Shown here in pieces: positions 1 to 5,187 of a stretch of DNA of 7,848 nt (the stretch's first letter is position 1; every line of letters starts with the position of its first letter). The notes beneath the pieces were generated by a model, which was not told the origin of the DNA, did no database searches, and saw only the letters and a program-made list of their open reading frames with translations. Source of the DNA: Firmicutes bacterium ZCTH02-B6 (GTDB taxonomy: Bacteria; Bacillota; Limnochordia; Limnochordales; ZCTH02-B6); contig LZRQ01000162.1 of NCBI GenBank assembly GCA_002159155.1, forward strand, positions 1 to 7,848. Direction: 5' to 3'. The position numbers and the translations under genes are program-made.

Positions 1-756
1 GGCCAGCGTGAAGTGATCCGCAAGCCGCTCAAAGAGTCCCGTAAGCCCCATGTCCGAAGCGGTACCGGCCTCCGCGGCACGCCGGTAATAAGTGCGCCCC
101 AACTCTTCGTACGTCTCGATGTCCTCCCGTGCCTGGCGGCGTTGGCGTACCCCGCGGCGCCCGGCCGTCTCCCGCGTCCGAGCGGCCAAGTGGTCTGCGT
201 ACATGCCCGTCAAGAAAAGGCACAAATCGCCAAGCCGCCGGTAGATGGGAAAGCGCTCGGTCTCGTCCATTGCCGCGGCGAGAGCTTCGAGGTCCTCGAC
301 GGTAAAATCGCTGTAGGTGACCCACTCGGAGCGGCCCTGGTTTCGGAGTTCGATGGTGTGCCGATCAATGCGGGTGAATCCTTCCAGCAGCAACGCCAGG
401 TAGTCGCGCACCGCGTCGTCCTCCAGCAGATCCGCCGCGGCCTCAGCGTCAAACACGGGGAACGTCCCTTGGGAACTGACCTCCATCGTAAACTTGCGGG
501 CGCGTAAGTCCCGCTGCGCCCGCCGCAGCAGTACGGTGAACAATAGGTAGGGAGAAACTTGCAGCACCGCTTCCGGGCACTCGGCCAACCGCTGGAAGAC
601 GCGCTCGTCGTCCACCATCAGCTGCAGCAAGTCGGCCTTGCCCCGGACGATGTCCTTGATGCGGTCGTAATCCGTGCGCGTCGTCGTGACGGCGCGGACA
701 AGAAAGTCCAAATCGGCCTCGCTTAGGTTGTCCAGGCGCCGGCTGAGCGTCGTCAT
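1..756 (-). CDS. Conserved-looking hypothetical protein, N-terminal 252 residues (3' end cut by the window edge)
   Basis: The frame is open from an ATG at 756 to the left edge without a stop, giving 252 residues starting MTTLSRRLDN. The start is well supported: AAAGGAGGG lies 10 nt upstream (766-774) and a consensus promoter sits at 855-882. I do not recognise the family. The visible part looks soluble and mostly alpha-helical, with no signal peptide and no convincing membrane segment. An acidic and leucine-rich first half includes a hydrophobic patch, VSPYLLFTVLLRRAQRD, at about 67-83. The most distinctive stretch is FPIYRRLGDLCLFLTGMY at about 169-186. It is followed by an Arg-rich linker (about 193-212) and a helical segment, ETYEELGRTYYRRAAEAG (about 214-231). 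There are only two cysteines (60, 179) and no recognisable catalytic motif. It lies downstream of adenosine deaminase on the same strand but has its own promoter. GC-rich third positions support a real gene; the function is unknown. Confidence 0.85.
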   Translation of the reverse strand, partial: MTTLSRRLDNLSEADLDFLVRAVTTTRTDYDRIKDIVRGKADLLQLMVDDERVFQRLAECPEAVLQVSPYLLFTVLLRRAQRDLRARKFTMEVSSQGTFPVFDAEAAADLLEDDAVRDYLALLLEGFTRIDRHTIELRNQGRSEWVTYSDFTVEDLEALAAAMDETERFPIYRRLGDLCLFLTGMYADHLAARTRETAGRRGVRQRRQAREDIETYEELGRTYYRRAAEAGTASDMGLTGLFERLADHFTLA

Positions 757-854
757 GGCCCGTTTCCCTCCTTTGGCGTCGGCACCGTCGTCCGCCTTGG
801 GAAACGCGCCGCCCGGCCACGCCGGGGGCAGTCCGCCCGGGGAAGTGTACGATC

Positions 855-882
855 ATTATACGCGGCGCCGGGGGGCTGTCAA
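855..882 (-). promoter_or_regulatory. Perfect consensus sigma-A promoter for the downstream hypothetical gene
   Basis: On the minus strand TTGACA (882-877) and TATAAT (860-855) both match the vegetative sigma consensus exactly and are separated by 16 bp (861-876). The expected transcription start is near 848-850, leaving an mRNA leader of about 92 nt before the ATG at 756. The TATAAT lies in one of the few AT-rich patches of this region, which makes chance less likely. The -35 box contains the TGA stop of the adenosine deaminase gene (881-879), so promoter and upstream reading frame overlap. No extended -10 TG is present. That it drives the 1-756 gene is inferred from position and orientation. 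Confidence 0.8.
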
Positions 883-1949
883 CGCCGCCCTCCACCCAAC
901 TCGGCCTGCCAGCGGCCGAGCTCCCGCTCCAGCCTGTCCAGCAGCGCCTGCTTCTCGGCCGGCGGCAGAAAAGCATTGGCCGCCGCGTTGTACACCGTCC
1001 GCTGAACCTGCTCGGGACCCAGGCCCAGCCCATCCACGACGCGACGATACTCGGCGGTCAAAGTGGTGTTGGACACGGTACGGTTGTCGGTATTTACCGT
1101 CGCCGTAATCCCCGCCTCGAGGTAGCGCCGGAGCGGATGGGTTTCGAGGCTGCCGACGGCCTTCGTCTGCACGTTGCTGGTCGGACACATCTCCAGTGCG
1201 ATTCCTCGCTCCGCCACCTCCCGCAAAAGATCCGGGTCTTCTTCGAGGCGCACCCCATGGCCGATGCGCTCCGCCCCCAAGACGTCAAGGGCTGTCCGTA
1301 CCTCCTCGGCGCCGCTGGCTTCGCCGGCGTGCACGATCACATGGAATCCCATCTCTCGCGCCAGTTGCAGCGGCTCCCTGTGCAGCACGCCAGGAAACCG
1401 CGCCTCGTCCCCGGCGAGATCGATGGCGACAAGACCAGCGCCTAAGAGCGGCTCGACGGCCCGCACCATGGCGGTGTTGTCTTGGGCCGGCAGGTGGCGC
1501 ATGCAGCAGGCGATCAACCCCGTGGTGACACCAAACTCGCGCTGCCCCCGGGCGAGGCCACGGAGAACCGCTTCGCTCGCCGCCCTCATGGACAGGCCCT
1601 CGGCGGTGTGCAGCACAGGGGCGAAACGCACCTCCGCATGCACCACGTTTTCCGCCGCCACGTCGGCCACCAGTTCGTAGGCGATCCGCTCCAGCGCCTC
1701 CTCGTCCTGCATGACGGCCAAGGGGAGGTCGAAGCGGGTGAGGTAATCGGCGAGGGACGGGCAGTCGTCGGGCACCTGCATAGCGGCAGTCACCGCCTCC
1801 AGGCTGTCGAGGGCCGCGTAGCGTGCGACGGCGGCGGCCTCCCGGCGGCGTCCCTCCTGTAGCAACTCCCAGACCGTGGCTGGGCGTACAGACCCGTCCA
1901 GGTGCAGGTGGAGTTCGATCTTAGGCATCGCGGCTAAATCCAAGGGCAT
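879..1949 (-). CDS. add: Adenosine deaminase
   Basis: Cytosolic zinc hydrolase converting adenosine or deoxyadenosine to inosine or deoxyinosine plus ammonia in purine salvage. From ATG 1949 it is 356 residues, normal for bacterial enzymes, and appears full length. Family motifs appear in order: HLHLDGS with zinc ligands H14 and H16; HAGEA with zinc ligand H207 and catalytic E210; ERIGHGVR with catalytic H231; CPTSNVQT at about 255-262; and TVNTDNR with zinc ligand D288. The residue after D288 is Asn289 where the E. coli and mammalian enzymes have a second Asp (NTDDP). My recollection is that NTDN occurs in other bacterial adenosine deaminases, so I do not read it as inactivating. The start is ambiguous: AAGGAGG (1958-1952) is only 2 nt from ATG 1949 but 8 nt from an in-frame TTG at 1943; another ATG at 1928 is 23 nt away. 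All precede the first zinc motif. The gene is divergent from the flippase gene and upstream of the hypothetical gene on the same strand. Confidence 0.95.
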   Translation of the reverse strand: MPLDLAAMPKIELHLHLDGSVRPATVWELLQEGRRREAAAVARYAALDSLEAVTAAMQVPDDCPSLADYLTRFDLPLAVMQDEEALERIAYELVADVAAENVVHAEVRFAPVLHTAEGLSMRAASEAVLRGLARGQREFGVTTGLIACCMRHLPAQDNTAMVRAVEPLLGAGLVAIDLAGDEARFPGVLHREPLQLAREMGFHVIVHAGEASGAEEVRTALDVLGAERIGHGVRLEEDPDLLREVAERGIALEMCPTSNVQTKAVGSLETHPLRRYLEAGITATVNTDNRTVSNTTLTAEYRRVVDGLGLGPEQVQRTVYNAAANAFLPPAEKQALLDRLERELGRWQAELGGGRR

Positions 1950-2106
1950 CGCCTCCTTGCGGGTTGGCGGGAAATTCTCTCCGGTCCGCTCCCTGTCCTC
2001 CCTCACACCCAAATGTAGGTTTGCCGCCCCTTACGGGCGCGTTCTACGGCTGCAGCCCGCCCCATATGGCTTGGGATGACGGGCCAGATCGGAGGGGTGA
2101 AAGCCG
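1950..2106. other. Divergent intergenic region between adenosine deaminase and the flippase gene
   Basis: This 157-bp gap must hold the promoters of two divergent genes. It contains the adenosine deaminase ribosome binding site at its left end and GGAGG (2091-2095) for the flippase at its right end. I could not find a convincing -35/-10 pair for either direction. Two small dyads are visible: CGCCC/GGGCG (2025-2029 and 2035-2039) and the perfect 10-bp palindrome GGCTGCAGCC at 2048-2057. Both are short enough to be chance in GC-rich DNA. No riboswitch or small ORF was recognised. Confidence 0.5.
1952..1958 (-). promoter_or_regulatory. Shine-Dalgarno AAGGAGG deciding the adenosine deaminase start
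   Basis: AAGGAGG on the minus strand is a near-perfect anti-16S complement. It rules out the longer upstream reading (ATG at 2012), because it would then lie inside the coding region. Its spacing (2 nt to ATG 1949, 8 nt to TTG 1943) favours TTG as the true initiator by usual Bacillota spacing, although annotation programs would normally choose the ATG. The two choices differ by only two residues. Confidence 0.7.
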
Positions 2107-3525
2107 GTGCGCCGGAGGCCGCTACTGCAGGGTGCATTCATGTTGATGGCGTCCGGGGCGGCCACCCGCGCCATCGGGACGCTGTACCGCGTCGTCATCG
2201 TGCGCTGGGCGGGGCCCGAAGCACTCGGACTGTACCAGATGGTTATGCCTGTGTACAGGATGGCCTCCGCCATGGCCACCCTGAGGCTGCCGGTGGCGCT
2301 GACCCGGGTAACCGCGGAAGAACTGGCCAGGGGAAATCCCGGCGCGGTGCTGCGCGCCCGGCGGGTCACGGCGGCGCTGATCGTGGCCATGACGCTGTTG
2401 ACGGCGGCTGCCCTCCTCGTGGCGGCGCCGTTCTTGTCTCGCAGTTACTTGACCGATCCTCGCACGGAGCCTCTCCTCTGGCTGCTGCCTTTGGCCATTG
2501 TGCCCTCGGCTCTGACCGGCATCTTTCGCGGCTACGCCGAAGGACGGCAAAACATGAGCTCCACCGCCGTGGGCCAAGTCGTGGAGCAGCTCGTGCGCGT
2601 CCCCGTGGTGCTCGCGCTGCTCAGCCTGTGGGCAGGACGGGACACGGAACAGGCGGCCGCCGCCCTGGTCCTCGGTCTCGGTGCCGGGGAAACCGCGGGG
2701 CTCCTGACGGCGATGGTCCTTTCCGGGTGGTTTCTAGTTTCCAACGGCCGCTTTCCCCGCCGGCACGTCATCCGTGGCAGCTCCCCCGGCGGTCGTGCAC
2801 CGGGCCAGCCTAGAGCGGGCCAGCGAACGCGGGTTGGGCTGCGCCAGCCGGTCTTCCTGGCGCTGGACCAACTCCGGGTCGCCCGTTCGCTCCTGGCCAT
2901 GAGTCTGCCCCTGTGGGCCACCACCATGATCAACACCGCTGCGCAAGTGATCAACGTCGGCCTCATCCCCCGCCGCCTCCTGGCCGCAGGCGCCACCATG
3001 GCCGAGGCAACAGAAGCTTACGGCCAGTTAACGGGGATGGTCCTGCCGCTCCTGTACATGCCGATGTTGCTCGTTTTTCCGGTTGGGACTGTTCTCATCC
3101 CGGCCATCGCCGACGCCTGGGCCGCCGGGCGCCGGGAGCGGGCTCGGCAACGGTTTGTCCTGGCCACCGCCGGCGCCCTCGGCGTGGGGCTGGCTGCGCT
3201 GGCCCTCTTCCGGGCGTTTCCAGCGGCGGTGCCGCGCCTCCTGTATGGGACGCCGGAGATCGCGCCCCTCGTCGCCATCGCCGGCGTCACCGCCCCCTTC
3301 GCCTACTCGGCCAGCATCTTTGCGTCGGTGCTGTACGCCCTCGGCAAAACCCAGCTGGTCCTGGGCACCTTTGCCCTTGCCACAGCGGTGCGGCTCGGGC
3401 TCATCTATGTCCTCACCGCGGATCCTGGGCTCGGCATCGCCGGAGCCCTATGGGCCATCGCGGCCGATTACGCCCTGACGGCCGTGCTCAACGGCTGGGC
3501 GTGTATTTCCTTCTTGCGCCGGTGA
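2107..3525 (+). CDS. spoVB: SpoVB-like polysaccharide/lipid-linked precursor flippase (MOP superfamily)
   Basis: Integral membrane protein of 472 residues in the polysaccharide transporter branch of the MOP superfamily. Members are thought to flip lipid-linked saccharides across the cytoplasmic membrane; Bacillus SpoVB is needed for spore cortex peptidoglycan. Seen here: an N-terminus (LLQGAFMLMASGAATRAIG, about 6-24) like that of SpoVB; ALGLYQMVMPVY at 39-50; IFRGYAEGRQNM at 139-150 followed by GQVVEQLVRV at 156-165, matching the RGYFQGKQNM and QVLEQVVR blocks I recall from B. subtilis; and YGQLTGM at 305-311. I count about 12 hydrophobic segments. A Gly/Arg/Pro-rich hydrophilic loop at about 213-258 separates the two halves. 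The protein is shorter than B. subtilis SpoVB (roughly 520), ending right after the last visible segment, so terminal helices may be absent. The start is GTG 2107, with GGAGG 11 nt upstream; the conserved N-terminus excludes the internal ATGs. An assignment to a YtgP-like paralogue cannot be excluded. Confidence 0.85.
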   Translation: MRRRPLLQGAFMLMASGAATRAIGTLYRVVIVRWAGPEALGLYQMVMPVYRMASAMATLRLPVALTRVTAEELARGNPGAVLRARRVTAALIVAMTLLTAAALLVAAPFLSRSYLTDPRTEPLLWLLPLAIVPSALTGIFRGYAEGRQNMSSTAVGQVVEQLVRVPVVLALLSLWAGRDTEQAAAALVLGLGAGETAGLLTAMVLSGWFLVSNGRFPRRHVIRGSSPGGRAPGQPRAGQRTRVGLRQPVFLALDQLRVARSLLAMSLPLWATTMINTAAQVINVGLIPRRLLAAGATMAEATEAYGQLTGMVLPLLYMPMLLVFPVGTVLIPAIADAWAAGRRERARQRFVLATAGALGVGLAALALFRAFPAAVPRLLYGTPEIAPLVAIAGVTAPFAYSASIFASVLYALGKTQLVLGTFALATAVRLGLIYVLTADPGLGIAGALWAIAADYALTAVLNGWACISFLRR

Positions 3526-3565
3526 GGCCCCTGTCGGCCGAGCCAGTGTGCGCAGCCCCCGCCAA

Positions 3566-3587
3566 TGAGGCAGGGAAACGTGCCTCA
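3566..3587 (+). terminator. Hairpin between the flippase and small-protein genes (possible weak terminator or processing site)
   Basis: TGAGGCA (3566-3572) and TGCCTCA (3581-3587) form a perfect 7-bp stem around the 8-nt loop GGGAAACG. It lies 40 nt after the flippase stop and 19 nt before the ATG at 3606. There is no immediate U-tract: the following bases are CTGCCGGAAAATG and then TCTTT. A true intrinsic terminator is therefore doubtful. An mRNA-stabilising or attenuating stem within the operon is equally possible. Confidence 0.3.
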
Positions 3588-3605
3588 CTGCCGGAAAATG
3601 TCTTT

Positions 3606-3929
3606 ATGGACCGCGCGTCGTCGGACTTGGAGAGAATATTGTGCCACGGCTGCTGGGAGCGCCCCAGCGACAAGGAAGCCGTCTACACCGAGTTGGAACC
3701 CGGGCGCCGTTGGGGCATCCGGGTCGTACTCTATGTCGACGAAGCCCGCGTGGAGGCCCTCGACTCGGCGTCACCCGCCACGTACAGGCCCCCGCGCCGG
3801 TACGTCACGACGGTAAGGCCTCCCACATGGTGGGAACGCCTGCGGGGCATCACCTTCGGGCACAAGCTGGAGCAGGCGGTAGCGGACAAGCGCCGCGTGG
3901 CGGCGGAAGAAGAGCGGCGGAAGGAGTGA
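3606..3929 (+). CDS. Small hypothetical protein with a CHGC motif
   Basis: A 107-residue protein I do not recognise. It starts at ATG 3606 with only a weak purine-rich site (GGAAAA, 3593-3598) upstream. The frame stays open further upstream because it continues as a shadow of the flippase gene, but no better start was seen, so the exact start is uncertain. It has no signal peptide or membrane segment and is strongly charged. Visible parts are: CHGC at 13-16, a possible half metal site or redox pair; a probable beta segment, RRWGIRVVLYVDEARVEAL, at 34-52; a proline/arginine-rich linker at 60-74; a tryptophan pair followed by ERLRGITFGHKLEQAV at 75-92; and a charged helical tail rich in Arg/Glu (93-107). 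Only two cysteines are present, so metal binding would need a dimer or other ligands. GC-rich third positions support coding. The stop overlaps the MFS ribosome binding region, which suggests co-translation with the transporter. Confidence 0.7.
   Translation: MDRASSDLERILCHGCWERPSDKEAVYTELEPGRRWGIRVVLYVDEARVEALDSASPATYRPPRRYVTTVRPPTWWERLRGITFGHKLEQAVADKRRVAAEEERRKE
3921..3926 (+). promoter_or_regulatory. Ribosome binding site of the MFS gene inside the end of the small-protein gene
   Basis: AAGGAG ends directly before, and shares its G with, the GTGA formed at the small-protein stop (TGA 3927-3929). It is 14 nt from ATG 3941, longer than ideal. An in-frame GTG at 3926 would overlap the upstream stop but would sit on top of this site, so ATG 3941 is preferred. 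The arrangement suggests translational coupling between the two genes. Confidence 0.5.
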
Positions 3930-3940
3930 CACGACCGCCC

Positions 3941-5176
3941 ATGGCCAACGGGGGCAGCCACCCGCGCCGGGAAGCCAGCGAACTGGTGCAGCATTGGCCT
4001 ATCCTGGCCGTCGCGTTTTGCGTGTCGCTGATTTCCACGGGACTCCGCTTCGCGATCGGCCCCTTCATGCGTCCGCTGGTCGAGGAATTCGGTTTCACCC
4101 ACAGCCAGTTGTCAGGCATTGTGGCCGCCACGATGCTCATTTTTGGGCTGGCGCTCCCCGTGGTGGGGCGCCTTGCGGACCGGTGGGGCAGCCGCACCGT
4201 GGTCGCCGCGGGAACGGTGCTGATGGCCGGCTCCTTGGCTCTTGTCGCTCTGTCCCGCTCGCCAGCGGTGTTTGCCGCGGGCTTTGCCGGCGTCGCATCG
4301 CTGGCGTTGGCCGCCACGGGTCAAGTAGCCCTTAGTCCAGTCATCAGCCACTGGTTTCGCCGGCAACGGGGCTTCGCGATGATGTTCCTCTCAGCGGGGG
4401 GCATGGGCGGCACCGCCCTGCTGACACCCGTGTCCACCGCGCTCATCGCAGCGGTGGGCTGGCGGGCCACCTATCTTCTCTTCGCAGGCTTTTCCCTCGT
4501 GGTCCTCCTGCCCTTGGTTTTGCGCTGGGTACGGGACGAACCACTGCCTATTCCCCTGGCGAAGACGCCGGCCTGGCAGCCGGCGCTCGCCACAAAGCCC
4601 TTCTGGCTGCTCGCGTGCGGGATGTTCGCGTGCGGCTTCAGCATGCACCTCATGGGAACCCATGGCGTTCCTATGCTGGAACACCACGGCTTCCCGCCGC
4701 TGACCGCGTCGTTTGGCGTCGGGCTCATCGGGCTCGTCAGCATCTGGAGCACCCTGGGCTTGGGCGTGCTGGCGGACCGGATCGGAAAACCTGTCTTCCT
4801 GGGTTTGATTTATCTGGTCCGTGGTTTGGGCTTCCTCGCCTTGGTGGCCGTCGGCCAAGAGTGGGAGTTGTACCTGACCGCGACGATCGGGGGCTTGGCC
4901 TGGGCGGGCAGCACGGCGTTGACGTCGGCCATCACAGCCGACATCTACGGCGCCCGGATCGTGGGCATCTTGTTCGGCCTGCTGTATCTCGGGCACCAGA
5001 TCGGCGCCGCAGCAGGATCGTACTTGGGCGGTTGGGCCTTTGACACCCTGGGCGACTACAGTGTCGCCTTCGTCGCCGCCGCGGGACTGCTGTTTGTCGC
5101 TGCAGCGGCCTCGTGGCGCATCGGCGCCCATCAGCCCGGCGCTTCGGCCGGCATCCAGGCACAACCTGCGGCCTGA
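3941..5176 (+). CDS. MFS transporter, OFA/monocarboxylate-like
   Basis: Secondary transporter of 411 residues, standard for the major facilitator superfamily, with about 12 hydrophobic segments in two sets of six. The central cytoplasmic loop at about 195-219 includes RWVRDEPLPIP. MFS motif A appears in the first half as GRLADRWGSR (76-85) and as a degenerate copy in the second half, GVLADRIGKP (275-284). The block HWFRRQRGFAMMFLSAGG (137-154) resembles the WFxxRRGxAxG signature I associate with oxalate/formate antiporters and monocarboxylate carriers, so an organic-anion substrate is the best guess. The substrate cannot be read from sequence. The short N-terminus (1-18) is hydrophilic and cytoplasmic. 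ATG 3941 is chosen from the site at 3921-3926; an alternative GTG at 3926 would add five residues. It is probably co-transcribed with the small protein 11 bp upstream. The 3' end converges on addA with an 11-bp gap and no obvious terminator. Confidence 0.9.
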   Translation: MANGGSHPRREASELVQHWPILAVAFCVSLISTGLRFAIGPFMRPLVEEFGFTHSQLSGIVAATMLIFGLALPVVGRLADRWGSRTVVAAGTVLMAGSLALVALSRSPAVFAAGFAGVASLALAATGQVALSPVISHWFRRQRGFAMMFLSAGGMGGTALLTPVSTALIAAVGWRATYLLFAGFSLVVLLPLVLRWVRDEPLPIPLAKTPAWQPALATKPFWLLACGMFACGFSMHLMGTHGVPMLEHHGFPPLTASFGVGLIGLVSIWSTLGLGVLADRIGKPVFLGLIYLVRGLGFLALVAVGQEWELYLTATIGGLAWAGSTALTSAITADIYGARIVGILFGLLYLGHQIGAAAGSYLGGWAFDTLGDYSVAFVAAAGLLFVAAAASWRIGAHQPGASAGIQAQPAA

Positions 5177-5187
5177 ACCCCTACTCC

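Noticed and set aside
812..826. CCCGGC-CAC-GCCGGG dyad in the leader of the hypothetical gene, as a terminator or regulator
   Set aside because: Only six GC pairs with a three-base loop and no U-tract follow on the minus strand. Such dyads are common by chance at this GC content.
449..1033. Minus-strand open frame of 194 codons across the ada/hypothetical junction
   Set aside because: It runs through the end of ada, the promoter and the start of the hypothetical gene in a different frame, with Arg/Gly-rich shadow composition.
1950..2012. Adenosine deaminase starting at ATG 2012
   Set aside because: The extra 21 residues are not part of the family fold, and the strong AAGGAGG would be inside the coding sequence.
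2913..3605. Extension of the small-protein frame upstream into the flippase gene
   Set aside because: The translation there is Gly/Arg/His-rich shadow of a well-conserved membrane protein. Coding character begins only around 3606.
3641..3940. N-terminal extension of the MFS frame back to 3641
   Set aside because: It overlaps the small-protein gene in another frame, has no membrane or MFS character, and a ribosome binding site lies just before ATG 3941.
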